NCBI GenBank assembly: GCA_963921935.1
Contig: OY998185.1
Location: 54,699,717 to 54,763,716 of the forward strand
Reading direction: 5' to 3'
Length of the DNA stretch: 64,000 bases
DNA from: Galeruca laticollis
Taxonomy: Eukaryota > Arthropoda > Insecta > Coleoptera > Chrysomelidae
How positions within the stretch are numbered: the first letter of the stretch is position 1; the number at the start of each line of letters is the position of its first letter. Below are positions 32,170-43,828 of this stretch, one piece after another. Under the pieces are notes generated by a model, which saw nothing but the letters and a program-made list of their open reading frames with translations, was not told where the DNA came from and ran no database searches. The position numbers and the translations under genes are program-made.

Positions 32170-33440
32170 AAGTACGTATTGAATTTCAAATTTGACAGTA
32201 ATTGTCAAATTAAACATGCCTGGCGCCAATAAATATCAATATAAAGATGAATTTATGTACAATCAACTTATTACTCCTATCTCAGGGTGAGATCAAAATT
32301 GTTCAAAATTAATTCTTCTAATTTATTTGTTTTTCAAGATATTTCCAAATTAAATGTTTCACTATTATCAAACTCTCAAATAACTGTTAATTCAATATAA
32401 TAAAAGGCCCTTTAATTATTTTATGACATTTACTAATTTATTGTCACTAAAAATTTCAACCAAATGTCACTGATTAAATTGAAAATTTTATGAATGTAAA
32501 ATGATAAGTTCAATGAGATTGGATACTGAATGAATACTACAGGTAGTTAGAATCAAAATTATATATTATACTATCAGATACGCAAAATTAACAAAATTGT
32601 TATTCCCAAAAAATATGATAAAAGAACAACAGTCGTAACCTCTACAAAAAAATTTAAATTAGAATACAACTATGCTAAAATTCAACCTAATGAATTATTA
32701 TCAAACGTTCAAATAATAATTTACACTTGACGTGTATCAATGTCAAATACCGAAACTTCTGCTCAAAATGGTCTATTCACTTGATGTTGTAAATGATATG
32801 TATCAATAAATTTGGTATATTTCAAATTTTTTATATATAGATGCATCTTTTAACTGTATTGAATTTAAGGCCTGATATTTCTCGAGAAATAAATTTAAAA
32901 CTGGAGAGGACTCACCCAATGGATCAGGAAATCTCGTACTTATTCTAACGTATTTAGAATACTGCAACTTTCTAAATATATACGATTTAGAAAAACTGGA
33001 ACCACATACACTTTTACGATACAATTCTTATCCGAATTATGTACGCACTGAATTTATTATATGGGTTATTTATCTGATTGTATGATATGCAATTTATGCA
33101 ATCTACCAAAAAATTCGAGACAACTCTTATTCTGATGTTGTCTCTTCAAAGGATAAAAAGCTACTCACAAAATTTGTACAAAATAAATAATTCTCCTTTC
33201 TGTTGGTTACCGATTTTTCTTGTTTCTGAAAAAATTACTAATCTATAATTTTCAATAACCAAGTGAGATTTTGAAATTCTTTTATTACATTTGTAATCTT
33301 GCTAGCAGAGACCTCTATATTTTACAATTTCAAATATTTTCTCCAAATCCTATTATGTTCTATCTATCATTAGATATATTCTACTCAAATGTCATCAAAA
33401 TTATGAAATGTCATGTTTGATATTTCTACTGAATCTTTCA
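32170..33440. repeat. Unclassified interspersed repeat, copy B
   Basis: Aligns in order with 4765-6225: GATGAATTTAT (32245), TATCTCAGG (32277), TTCCAAATTAAAT (32343), CAACCAAATGTCACTGAT (32457), TAGATGCATC (32838), AGGCCTGATATTT (32867), GGACTCACCCA (32909), and ATGTCATCAAAATTATGAAATG (in part) near 33390. It is shorter by one 280-bp block. No coding capacity seen. Confidence 0.65.
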
Positions 33441-34435
33441 AAATTTAGGAATTTACGTAGAGTACAGTGTGTATCGAGAGTATGACAACTAAAATTAAAT
33501 AAATTTCCTTATGTTTTACTTATTCTTTAAATTTCAAATAGAGGATGTGTATTAATATATATATGTGGTGTTTCTCTGTTGTCGGAGATAAGGGTAACGC
33601 CGTGCCGCTAGTGGTTGTATAGTGATAAAACCAAACTTTTTTTGCTATGAATCGAGTCCATGATTACATTCATTCCAAAATGTTCTTGGTTGTGTTAAAT
33701 TTTTGAAATAAAAGAAGCCTTTCAAAAATTAGCCTGTCCACTTGCCACCATAAATAAAAATCTACTTATCTGAACAAAACCCTTTCGTTGTCTAAAAATA
33801 TATGTTTAGTACGCCACTGGATATTCACAAAAGAAAGCAATAATACCAGAGGCTTTTTTCATTATAATTGATAGCTTTTGTCGTTACGGTGTTTAAATAT
33901 TGTTTTTTTTTGTTTCTTTATTCAAACGTGCCACTCATACTGCTACATCACGATAGATGATGCTGAGGCTACTAAAAGGAATTGCCTTATAAAATTAATG
34001 AAACCAGTACATCAGTGATAATTTTGTTAATAGATGCCATACCATATTATACCATGTAATTTGGATGAAATGGAAAATAATTTTCAATATTCAGAGACTG
34101 GCTTCATGGTAGTTTTTTGTTGATCTAAACGTTGGACGTGAATAATGCCGTTGATTATTTTTCAAAACAGTTATTTGTGATACATTGTTTCATTTTTCAC
34201 TTAATGATTATAATATAAAGGGTGTTACGTGAATAAGTATACCGTTAAGTAATATTCAAAATACCTAGTTTGTGAGATAGACACTAATAAAAGATAAAGA
34301 AAATGAAGAGTATAGATCTGTACGACATGTAGTTTCCAGAGGACGGTATTTAATGGTTTGGCGAATAGTTAGTGAAGTGTAAAACACTATTAATTTGAAG
34401 TAACTAAACTTTTATTACTTGTTAAATAGAACAAA
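33441..34435. other. No supported gene
   Basis: AT-rich. TACGCCACTG at 33810-33819 is a possible hAT tip. No open frame with a recognised motif. Confidence 0.35.
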
Positions 34436-34439
34436 ATGG

Positions 34440-34870
34440 CTTCACAAAAAGTTTCAACAACGGCGCCACTTGCCACACGTTGCACGAAATAATTGATTTA
34501 TTGGAGCAATCATTGTCAATTGTAGAGCTTAAAAATATATTGATGCCGTCGTTACATTTAAATTGGGCCTAATGGACCAATTTATGAAAACTCTGAATAC
34601 GAATAATGAAGCTTTTGAATATTCAAAGGGATTTTTTCCAAAATTATCTGAAGTTATAGGGGATATTTTCCTCAGACCACAAATAATGAACAGTTATTTA
34701 CTCTAAGCTCATGAAATACAAGCCCGGAAGAAACTTAAAGCAGTATTCAATGGTTTTCTTGGTAACAATAAGCAGATAATTATGAAGAGTTGATTGAAAC
34801 TATGTTTGAAAGCTTTATGGGCTATAGAAACTTCATATTCTACATTCTCAACTGGATCAATTTAAAGACA
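34440..34870 (+). pseudogene. Remnant of a repeat-borne protein of unknown function
   Basis: One frame from 34566 gives LGLMDQFMKTLNTNNEAFEY, then KGFFPKLSEVIGDIFLRPQI; after a stop, AVFNGFLGNNK and, in the next frame, DNYEELIETMFESF. I recognise the pattern KLGLMKxFVK...FxYLxxKFPxLSEAKIKEGxFxGPQI...NFLGNxKAxNYxELVExxLxSF as a repetitive protein common in insect genomes, but I cannot name the family or its role. The upstream Met at 34437 (MASQKVSTTAPLAT) may be its start, broken by a stop. It is cut at the (AAT)n that begins at 34876. Confidence 0.5.
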
Positions 34871-34875
34871 GATAG

Positions 34876-34916
<41 letters not shown>
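34876..34916. repeat. (AAT)n microsatellite, left part
   Basis: About 41 bp of perfect AAT repeat at the 5' edge of the R4/Dong-like fragment. Confidence 0.95.
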
Positions 34917-34918
<2 letters not shown>

Positions 34919-35565
34919 AACATACAACAATAGAGCACATTATCTCAGGATGCAGTTACCTTGCTCCAACGGAATATCTCCAACGTCATAATTTGACGGC
35001 GAATATAATCCATCAAGAAATGGCAATACTCTGCAAACTGAGAGAACAAAAAGAACGGTATTACAAATATGTCCCTTTTCCCGTCCTTGAAAATAATACT
35101 TTCCGTCTATACTGGGACACAACAATACAAACGGACAAAACTGTGGCGAGCAATCGACCAGATATCGTGCTTATTAATAAACAAGACAAGATTGGATACT
35201 TCGTAGATATTGCCCATCCGAACGATCACAACCTGAATAAAAAAGAAAGAGAAAAGGTTAATAAATATTTCGAACTGGCAGAAGAATTCAAAGTTATTAA
35301 TAACTTAAAAAAAGTCGAAGTTCTACCGATAGTCATCTCTGCAACCGGATTAGTAACAAAGAACGTTGGAAATAGATCATAAAGAAGTGTTCCCCGAAAT
35401 GCAGAAATCTGTCGTACTGGAAACGTGTAGAATTGTCAGGAAAACTCTTAACTTACCTGAAAATATGTGACTGCGAAATCCTGCTAGAAGAATCGCAAGT
35501 TTCAAGCAACGTGAATGATCATGAATCCCATGTTGTGGAGCAACCCCGCAAGGGAGGAAACGGAA
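34917..35565 (+). pseudogene. R4/Dong-type LINE, 3' end with restriction-like endonuclease
   Basis: The frame starts with the end of a zinc finger, TIEHIISGCSYLAPTEYLQR, and continues from 34993 to NRPDIVLINKQDKIGYFVDI and AHPNDHNLNKKE, then ELAEEFKVI and VEVLPIVISATGLV. The RPD...(x12)..DIA pattern fits the PD-(D/E)xK restriction-like nuclease that R2/R4-group LINEs carry after the RT instead of an APE endonuclease. A frame break near 35382 follows. RT is absent (5' truncation). The fragment lies between two (AAT)n arrays, as expected of Dong-type elements, which insert in TAA repeats. Confidence 0.78.
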
Positions 35566-35583
35566 AATAATAATAATAATAAT
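35566..35583. repeat. (AAT)n, 3' tail junction
   Basis: AATAATAAT run between the Dong-like 3' end (…GGAA) and the 3' end of the minus-strand Jockey/CR1-type LINE. Confidence 0.9.
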
Positions 35584-36006
35584 GACTTTATTGCTTTGTT
35601 ATAAGAATACAAGTACAAGCAAAGGCGACGTTCGCTCTTAGATGATGTTTTCGTACTAGAAGTACCAGCTAAGTAGCGCTCTTCCACTTAACCGCAAAAC
35701 ACAAAACTAAATATCAAATATCCTTCCCTACAATATCTTACATGCTAAGAAAACAAAAAACGCAAAACTAAATATCAAATATCCTTTCGTATAATATCTT
35801 ACATGCTAAGATAACAAAAGTTATGTAACATAATTCTGTAAATATTAAAATAAATAAGGCCAATTTTACCTGCTTAAAATTAGAATTTCAACGTTATACT
35901 ATTATTAAATAGAGACTTTTTGATGTTAAGTTTAAATCGAGAAATGGGTAACGCTTTGTAATCTTCGGGGATTATGTTGTACAGATTTGCAATATTATAT
36001 GAGAAG

Positions 36007-36827
36007 CTAGATCGGCATACTAATTTTATTTTTAAATCTTACATTAATATTGTGAACTTCTGATCTCTTTTTAATTTTTTTCGATAGGTAAAAAGGAATT
36101 TTGGTAAACATAATTTTATGAAATAGTACTGATCCATGAAGAATACGTCTATTTTTTATGTTCAGCCAGCCAAGGTCTGCAAGATGCTTAGAGGTTGGAT
36201 TGCGACGTCTGATACCACAAATAAATCGATCTAGTTGTGTTAAGGCTGGTCCATATATTACATCACAATAGTTAAACTGTGAAAGCACGAGACTATCACA
36301 GAGCATAATTTTGGTTGCTTTATTAAATAATTGTCTATGTGAGAATAGAAGTTTTAAGTTGCAAAATGCTTTCTGAATAATTGATGAGATATGATTGGAG
36401 AATGTTAAGGAATCATTTAAAACGAGACCTAGGTTTTTTTCACAATTAGATAAAATTAAATTATCATTATTAATTTTCAAATGTATTTTACTTTTGACTT
36501 TATTTTTCTCAATTCTACGTCCAAATAGCATAACATTTGATTTTGAAGGATTTATGCTTAGGTAAAATTTATTAGAAATATCTACAATAGTCTCTAATTC
36601 TTCATTAATTTTCATACAAGCATTTACAACTTCTGATTCTTTAAAATCCACGTACAATTGTGTATCGTCAGCATAATAGTGAGCCTATAGTTAAAGTAAT
36701 TTGAAAATTGGGAGGTGTATAAGGTAAATAGCAAGGGTCCTAAGATGGAACCTTGCGGAACTCCTCGCCATAGGTAAATTTTCCTAGACAATTTTTTATT
36801 TATAAATACTCTTTGAGATCTATGATC
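36007..36827 (-). pseudogene. LINE RT, palm and C-terminal part
   Basis: From 36827 leftward: LDHRSQRVFINKKL, GVPQGSILGPLLFTLYTSQF (motif B), a frame shift, YYADDTQLYVDFKES (motif C with catalytic ADD, about 36640-36685), LSINPSKSNVMLFG, then ILSNCEKNLGLVLNDSLTFS and the thumb and C-terminal region FNYCDVIYGPAL, LADLGWLNIKNRR. The protein ends near 36007. The other half of the RT lies beyond the Penelope pair at 39624-40337. One frame change near 36690 and others upstream. Confidence 0.85.
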
Positions 36828-37209
36828 TAAATAGGATTGGTCTTTTTAAATGAAACTCAAGGTCTCTAGTTAATTCCACAATATAATACAAGTTATTGAA
36901 AATTCTAAAAAATTGACAATTGTGTCGATAATTCAATATCATCGTCAGAATGACAGAAGTTACATTTCATTTTATACCTACCCGATGTTTAGTAGTAATT
37001 TTTGGCTAGACCAAGAAGTAACCTAACTTGTGATTGGCTTAATATATGTTTATAGAAAAAAGAAGAAGATGTGATATTACAAATATTGAAGCATACATAT
37101 TATTAGCCCTATGGTGATATCCTGGATATCATTTTTCCAATTAAGATCAGTATAACTGTACAATGATATAGAAAACCAGGAAAACTATATCTGCTGATCT
37201 TCACAATTA

Positions 37210-38205
37210 TCACTTAAGAAGACAGTTTATTAGTGGAGAATTCCCTAGATTTAACTGTTCATTGACAACTTCATATTGTGGGTTTCTCAAATGTCTTCTA
37301 ATTTCCAGTTCTTCAAGGAAATCCAGTTCTTGTTTCTTTTCACAAATATGCAGTACTTCTAGTTCTGTGTTAGGTGTCAATGAATGATTGGTGTCAAGTA
37401 GATGTTTTGCGTAGTGGGATTTATCTGGTTGTTTTAATCTGTATGCTCGTAAGTGCTCACTGTATCGTATTTCAAAATTCCTAAGGATCTGACCCAAATA
37501 GACAGCATTACATTCTGGACATTTGAGTTTATATATACCTGACTTCTTTAATAGTGGTATTTTTGTTTTTACATTTAACAATTTTGTACTAACGTTACTT
37601 TCTGTTTAAAAGAAATTGTTGTATTCGTTGCTGAAGATATTATCTTTGAAATATTATTAGAAATATTTCCTGCATATGTGATGGTTTTATAAGTTTTAAT
37701 TTCATCAGCTTGTTTAGGATATATTAGTTGTAATGCCACTTTTTCCTCTTTTTTACTAATTAGCTTATTTATCATATCTAATGGATAAACGTTAGATGTT
37801 GCTATTTGTCTAATTGTATTAATCTCTCTATCAAAATTACATTTGTTCATAGGAACTGAAAAAGCTCTATGTATCATTGAATTATAGGCTGCTAGTCTGT
37901 ATGACACAGGGTGGTGAGAATTGAATGAAATTGTCACATCAGTCTGTGTTGGTTTTCGGTAAATTGAATAATCAAGTACATTATTAACTCTTTGAATTTT
38001 TATATCAAGAAAATTGATTGAGCTATTTTCTTCAATTTCTAATGTAAATTTAATTTTCGGGTGTAAATTATTGATGTGGTTGAAAAATACATCTAATTGT
38101 CGTTCACTACTCATAAAACAAGCTAATATGTCATCTACATATCTATACCAAAATAAAATATTTTTCGAAATATTACTTTCAAAGATCTTTCTTTCTAAAT
38201 TGTCC
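37210..38205 (-). pseudogene. Penelope family 1, RT end and GIY-YIG (left copy)
   Basis: Minus strand: FWYRYVDDILACFMSSERQL (motif C, YVDD, about 38110-38160), ENSSINFLDIKIQR, AAYNSMIHRAFSVP, then KKEEKVALQLIYPKQADEIK. One frame change near 37600 separates this from the GIY-YIG nuclease SGIYKLKCPECNAVYLGQ...RNFEIRYSEH and HLLDTNHSL, FLEELEIRRHLRN, with the end LINCLLK. RT motifs before C are absent. Confidence 0.88.
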
Positions 38206-38226
38206 TATTTTAGCAAACATTTTTAT

Positions 38227-39199
38227 GGACAATTTAGAAAGAAAGATCTTTGAAAGTAATATTTTGAAAAATATTTTATTTTGGTATAGATATGTAGATG
38301 ACATATTAGCTTGTTTTATGGGTAGTGAACGACAATTAGATGTATTTTTCAACCACATCAATAATTTACACCCGAAAATTAAATTTACATTAGAAATTGA
38401 AGAAAATAGCTCAATCAATTTTCTTGATTTGAAAATTCAAAGAGTTAATAATGTACTTGATTATTCAATTTACCGAAAACCAACACAGACTGATGTGACA
38501 ATTTCATTCAATTCTAACCACCCTGTGTCACACAGACTAGCAGCATATAATTCAATGATACATAGAGCTTTTTCAGTTCCTATGAACAAATGTAATTTTG
38601 ATAGAGAGATTAATACAATTAGACAAATAGCAACATCTAACGGTTATCCATTAGATATGATAAATAAGCTAAGTAGTAAAAAAAAGAAAAAGTGGCATTA
38701 CAACTAATATATCCTTATAAAACCATCACATATGCAGGAAATATTTCTAATAATATTTCAAAGAATATCTTCAGCAACGAATACAACAATTTCTTTTAAA
38801 ACAGAAAGTAACGTTAGTACAAAATTGTTAAATGTAAAAACAAAAATACCACTATTAAATAAGTCAGGTATATATAAACTCAAATGTCCAGAATGTAATG
38901 CTGTCTATTTGGGTCAGACTCTTAGGAATTTTGAAATACGATACAGTGAGCACTTACGAGCATACAGATTAAAACAACCAGATAAATCCCACTACGCAAA
39001 ACATCTACTTGACACCAATCATTCATTGACACCTAACACAGAACTAGAAGTACTGCATATTTGTGAAAAGAAACAAGAACTGGATTTCCTTGAAGAACTG
39101 GAAATTAGAAGACATTTAAGAAACCCACAATATGAAGTTGTCAATGAACAGTTAAATCTAGGGAATTCTCCACTAATAAACTGTCTTCTTAAGTGATAA
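38227..39199 (+). pseudogene. Penelope family 1, RT end and GIY-YIG (right copy)
   Basis: Begins NLERKIFESNILKNILFWYR, then YVDDILACFMGSER, and runs in one frame to 38707 where a deletion removes the KQADEIK region and shifts the frame. From 38732 the nuclease is complete: NKSGIYKLKCPECNAVYLGQ, NFEIRYSEHLRAYR, DFLEELEIRR, ending LINCLLK at about 39196. Nearly identical to the left copy; each would repair lesions of the other, pointing to a joint origin in a single insertion. Confidence 0.88.
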
Positions 39200-39623
39200 T
39201 TGTGAAGATCAGCAGATATAGTTTTCCTGGTTTTCTATATCATTGCACAGTTATACTGATCTTAATTGGAAAAATGATATCCAGGATATCACCATAGGGC
39301 TAATAATATCTAAGCTTCAATATTTGTAATATCACATCTTCTTTTTTCTATAAACATATATTAAGCCAATCACAAGTTAGGTTACTTCTTGGTCTAGCCA
39401 AAAGTAACTACTAAACATCAGGTAGGCATAAAATGAAATGTAACTTCTGCCATTCTGACGATGATATTGAATTATCGAAACAATTGTCATTTTTTTAGAA
39501 TTTTCAATAACTTGTATTATATTGTGGAATTAACTAGAGACCTTGAGTTTCATTTAAAAACACTAATATGAGCATATTCCACGAAGTAAGGGTCGAGACA
39601 GTCAATTTCATTAAATAGGATTG

Positions 39624-40500
39624 CATCATTTTTTGCGCTTGTTTATCAAAACACATATAGTTAAATAATGACAAAAGCAGAGGGTGATTAATTTTATCGA
39701 CTGCCTTTGAGTAATCTAGTTAGATTCAAATGCATAGATAGTTGGAATCAATATAAGAATAAATGTCATCCAAAACTTTGAGGAGTGCAGTAGTGCAGCT
39801 GTATCCTGGACGAAACCCCGACTGGTGTTCAGGTAGAAGGTCGAATTTGGTGATGTGTTGACGAATCTGTTCATCCATCACTTTTTCTAGGATTTTAGAA
39901 AAGATACACTGAATACTTATGGGACGAAGTTAATTGAAATCAGTAGGATTATCCGTCTTAGGTACGGGTAGAACTTTAGATTATCTCCGAATTAAAAGAA
40001 AAACGGAATTTTTTAGACAATAATTATATATGTGAGTAATAAATGATAAAATATGTGGACAACAATAGAGAATCATAGTGATATTAATATTATCAGGTCC
40101 AGCTGCATTTGAATTTATTGAAAGTATTTTTTCATAAACTTTTAACTCATCAATTTCCCTAAATTTAAAATTATCAACATTCGGTAGTTTAGTTGAAAGA
40201 TAGTGGCTTTGAATATCAGCATCTGGGTTATTGTCACCACCAATGCCATTGATGAAATGATTATTTATTGAGTCGGGATCTTGTAAGTGATCAGGAATAA
40301 CTGTTTTTTTGTTATGAATGATGTTATGCTTTTTCATTTCTTTTCAGATATTTTTCTTTCGTTTCAGTTGAAATTCAAAATATGCCTTTTTCTCGTGCTT
40401 AATTGCATGATTGACTTCATTACGAATTGATTTATAGTAATTCCAATGATTCTCATTTTTTGATTTTTTGAATTTTAATAATGCTTTAGATAGAGACATA
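39624..40500 (-). pseudogene. LINE RT, finger part and upstream linker
   Basis: From about 40500: NHAIKHEKKAYFEF linker in a broken frame; from 40337 MKKHNIIHNKKTVIPDHLQD...INNHFING; FREIDELKVYEKILSINSNA with AAGPDNI (RT motif 0/1 area); VLPVPKTDNP, LRPISIQCIFSKILEKVMDE, FDLLPEHQSGFRPGYSCTTA (motif 2), then a degraded motif A (LDYSKAVDKINH near 39700). It continues at 36827 across the Penelope pair. Several stops. Confidence 0.8.
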
Positions 40501-40564
40501 GATATGGATTATCGACGCATCGGTATCTATGACCTTTTAGTGTCTTTACTCTATGTAATAATAT

Positions 40565-40985
40565 ATGAGTGTTTTCTTAATTTATATTAACCTGTATAAG
40601 TTGGTATCTTTTAAGTATCCCAGTAGTGGTTCTAAGTGTTTTTCTGAGAAAAGTAATTTGATATTCGTATGTAGATTATATTTGATTCTATCTGGTATAT
40701 ATTTCCTGCAATGCATAATTATATGTTTAACGGTAATTGTAGAGTTACAGGTCTCACATATTGGTGGTTCTTCCGCTGATAGTAAACATTCATGAGTTAA
40801 CTTTGTGTCTCCAATTCTTAGTCTTGTGAGGACTATCTTATATTTTCTTGATAGGTTATGTATTTGCCTTTTGTTGAAGTGAGTGTCTTTGAGTTCGTAG
40901 AGTTTATTGTCTCCTTCTTGAAGGTCCCACTCAACCTGCATTAGGTTCCTATAGTCCGTTTTTAAAAGGCATGGAGTAATAAAAG
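40565..40985 (-). pseudogene. I-type LINE, C-terminal zinc finger region
   Basis: The minus strand encodes RKYKIVLTRLRIGDTKLTHE, LSAEEPPICETCNSTITVKH and IIMHCRKYIPDRIKYN, ending GYLKDTNLYRLI. This C..C....H....C knuckle after RNase H is the typical end of I/R1-type LINE ORF2 proteins. It continues the RNase H domain found at 43120-43640 on the same strand; the pieces are separated by the D-x82-E transposon and unassigned sequence. Confidence 0.8.
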
Positions 40986-41515
40986 CTCATTAGGTATGCA
41001 AAACCGATACAGGGTGTATAATAAAATATCTCCGAAGTTTATCTAATTTTGTACTAAAATTTCTCATTTGTTACGACTTTCAGGTAGACACCCCGTAACT
41101 CTGTATTCGGTTGGGTCGCCTATTGTATTGAAAGGGTCGCTCTATTGTATTTGAATGAACGAATAAACAATTTAATCCTCAGAGGCGTGCAATCAGGACA
41201 AAACAAACTTGGTATATGAATATGAAGGCACTATGAAATTATAATTACGAAAACTATTCAAAAGAGTTCACAATATCGATTCAATAAAAACACATTTTTT
41301 TGTGTTCCTATGAATAAACAATAAACATAAAATATTATATAAAAAATAGCAAATTTTTTTGCAGTAGGTATCAACTTTACTACTAATATACCGTTTACAA
41401 TAGGAGAGGAAAAAAGAAAAATGCAGGAATAAAGTACGAATTAATGTAATATTTATAAAAAAAGTGTAACAAATAATAGTAATAACTAACACAAAAACTA
41501 GTCTATATATCAGAA
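40986..41515. other. No supported gene
   Basis: AT-rich, probably part of the transposon flank; an open stretch at 41268-41540 (minus) is hydrophobic low-complexity and not convincing. Confidence 0.35.
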
Positions 41516-42492
41516 TCAGACGATTCTGTTGAGCAGGCATTCAATATTTTTCGAAGTTAGCCAATCGTGGATATCTTGTTTACACCATGCAGTTGAAGGT
41601 AATTTCTCCACTAACCTGGAGTGATAACTTGCGTTATCCATAACAATGACTGAGCCCGTTGGAATTAGATCTAACATTTGTGAGAAATATTCTTCGAAAA
41701 CGTCTGCATCCATATCTTCATGATAATCTCCGGTTTGCTTCGACTCAAAGCACAACAATCCACCTTTAACAAAACCTTCGGCACTTCCGATATGAGTAAT
41801 GATGAGTCGACGTCCTTTTCCTACTGGTGGATTGAGGCCTGTTGACCACCCTTCAAGAGCTGCCTGCCTCCGACTTTTGACATTCGTGTCTTGCCAAAAC
41901 ATTGAAACAGTATGACCTTCATTTAACCAAGTCTCATCCAAATAATAATTTCGTTTTTGATCTAGTCTTGCTTTCCGAATATTGCGCAAATAACTCCTCC
42001 TCCAAATGACAATGTCGTCTCTATCAATCAACATTGCGTTCCGATAATTTTTGTTATATTCAAATCCAAGTTCCTTCAAAATTTTAAATAATGTACTACG
42101 AAACATTTTCGGAAAATCTGAATCTTCTTGAACCGAAGCCATAATTTTGGAGAGAGTTGGGATCTCTTTTCTAAAGAAAAAAGCATGCACCTTACGCCTT
42201 ATTCCATTCTTCAAGTCGTCATCCATTTCCAGTTTGGGTCGGCCTGGGGACTTTGCTGGGGCTGTGATGTTTCCATTTTTTTCTCCTTCATTAAATTATA
42301 AATGGTTGTTTTTGAAACACTCATCATTGTTGCAGTAATCTCCACAGTTTCATCAACATGTCCTGTCAAATTCATGATTTTTCTTCTAATTTCTTCGTTC
42401 TTCAACGAGGAATAGCAATTTAATATCAGATTTTTTTCGTTCAGCGACAATGGGCCAACTTTAGGTCGGTTAGATGGTGATAAATTCCCCAT
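41516..42492 (-). pseudogene. Tc1/mariner-IS630 transposase, DD82E type, copy 2 (3' part lost)
   Basis: From the Met at 42492: an N-terminal helix-turn-helix with ILNCYSSLKNEEIRRKIMN and VSKTTIYNLMKEKK; a frame shift near 42215; then IRRKVHAFFFRKEIPTLSKI, DQKRNYYLDETWLNEGHTVS (first catalytic Asp), VGKGRRLIITHIGSAEGFVK, and TGSVIVMDNASYHSRLVEKL (second Asp). The protein stops soon after at WLTSKNIECLLNRIV, so the region with the catalytic Glu, present in copy 1 at 2590-2650, is missing. Truncated and inactive, but better preserved than copy 1 in the middle. Confidence 0.85.
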
Positions 42493-42499
42493 ATCTGGT

Positions 42500-42885
42500 C
42501 GAATTTGGTTGGAACACTATATGGTTGGAAGGTGTAGTTAGGTGATTGTCTCGTTTGATGAGAAGAGAACTTGTATAGATGAACAAAAATAAACACCAGT
42601 TAACAATAACGGTAAAAAATAATAACAAATAACAGTAATAATGGGGAAATCAATCAACACAGCAGTTTCTCCAGAACAGATGAACTGTAAATTGAAAATA
42701 TTCAACCTTTCCGCTACTTTTATAGCGGAAAAGTTCTAGTAAGTACATTGTATTATGGGGGCATTTTCTTAAAACTGAAAAGACTATATTTCACAATAAT
42801 AAAACCATTTTTGAGCTACCTGTTTGTCAAGTTTGCTTCAATTACCTGCTAATTGGGTGAAATAATCGGTAAATGGGGTTGGTTT

Positions 42886-42944
<59 letters not shown>

Positions 42945-43119
42945 GTTTTACCGAAGCAAAAGCCAGGTTTGATTCAAGCAAAAGTCGAATTTGACAAAAG
43001 CAGAATCTTTCCTGAAGCGGAAGCCGGTATTTCTTTCTTTGCATAAAGCATCTGGATTAACTGAGAATTTCGACTGCCTCGCGGCTTGTATATATATATA
43101 TGTATTTGTATAAAATTGT
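42500..43119. repeat. Non-coding, with (TA)n at 42889-42939
   Basis: Holds a 51-bp perfect (TA)n, a small inverted repeat TTCCGCTA..TAGCGGAA (about 42709-42731) and, at 42955-43030, imperfect copies of a GAAGCAAAAGC-like unit. A second short TA run lies at 43087-43100. No gene. Confidence 0.5.
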
Positions 43120-43640
43120 TATTAACATTTATTTTATTATTTATTGTATGTAGGATTATAACTACCTGGAGCGTTAGTTTAACTGAATGATTGTTCAGAT
43201 CTTTTAGGTTTAGTACATTTATCATGTTTGTGGTATGCATTTGTTCATTCGCCAGGAAGTCTGCCCTATCATTGCCTTTAATACCTATATGACTAGGGAT
43301 CCAAAGGAATAGGATTTGTTTTTTTTTAATTTTTGCTTTCTCTAACTGATATTTTATTTCCTTGGCGAGAGGGTGACCTGGGTTGTATGCTTTAATGGAG
43401 TCAAGTGAGCTCATGGAGGCTGTTGCTATCAGCCATTTGCGATAATCAGTAGTTCTGATGAAATCTATTGCTTTATGTATTGTAAATAGTTCTGCTGTAA
43501 GTATTTTAGTTGATTTATGGAGGCTGAAACTGTTTTCTGATGTTTTTGTGTGATGAGCGGCGCCTACTTTTTCATCTGTGTATATGTCGGCGTCAATCAG
43601 TGAAATCCGTAGTTCCCTGAATGCCTAGTCATTTCACGTA
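43120..43640 (-). pseudogene. I-type LINE RNase H domain
   Basis: Minus strand from about 43620: ADIYTDEKVGAAHHTKTSEN (first Asp), STKILTAELFTIHKAIDFIR (Glu), ATASMSSLDSIKAYNPGHPL (the third acid, usually in SDS, is Ala), ILFLWIPSHIGIKGNDRADF with the His and last Asp. This is the cellular-type RNase H that only I/R1/Loa-like LINE groups carry. It then breaks near 43210. Substitution of one active-site residue and the frame break mark it as dead. Confidence 0.82.
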
Positions 43641-43828
43641 TTGCCGGCAAACAGTGTAACTCAACTTTTGGTACACCGTTTGCCTAATAGTTTCAGGCAT
43701 TACCTGTAATGACGGAATTATTTCAGTCAAACGATGTAACTAGCTAAATGATTTAAGTTACCCTGCTTGCCGGGTTCAGTCGAACGCTACTAATTGTTGT
43801 GTTGTGTTTTTTTTTGTGAAAACTGAAA

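Larger units (their letters stand above)
36840..39611. mobile_element. Penelope-like family 1, head-to-head pair, 12-bp TSD
   Basis: TAAATAGGATTG flanks the unit at 36828-36839 and 39612-39623. Left copy on the minus strand (38205 to about 36846) and right copy on the plus strand (38227 to about 39565) start at nearly the same point of the RT, separated by a 21-bp AT-rich centre (38206-38226). The 45-bp one-sided extension is on the right here (39566-39611). Confidence 0.9.
35584..40500 (-). mobile_element. Jockey/CR1-type LINE with (ATT)n tail, split by Penelope pair
   Basis: 3' end at 35584 next to the (AAT)n (its own tail on this strand), 3' UTR 35584-36006, RT 36007-36827 and 39624-40337, linker to about 40500. 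The Penelope unit 36840-39611 lies between 12-bp direct copies of TAAATAGGATTG. The 5' part (endonuclease) is missing. Confidence 0.82.

Noticed and set aside
30516..33819. CAGTGGCGTAG at 30516 and its inverted counterpart at 33819 as the two ends of one hAT element
   Set aside because: The 8 bp outside the ends differ (ATCACTCC versus GATATTCA), the interior holds unrelated LINE, Penelope and repeat pieces and no hAT gene. Probably ends of two different elements or chance.
42838..43044. Frame with a long Ile-Tyr repeat
   Set aside because: It is the translation of a (TA)n microsatellite; the same holds for 31853-32089.
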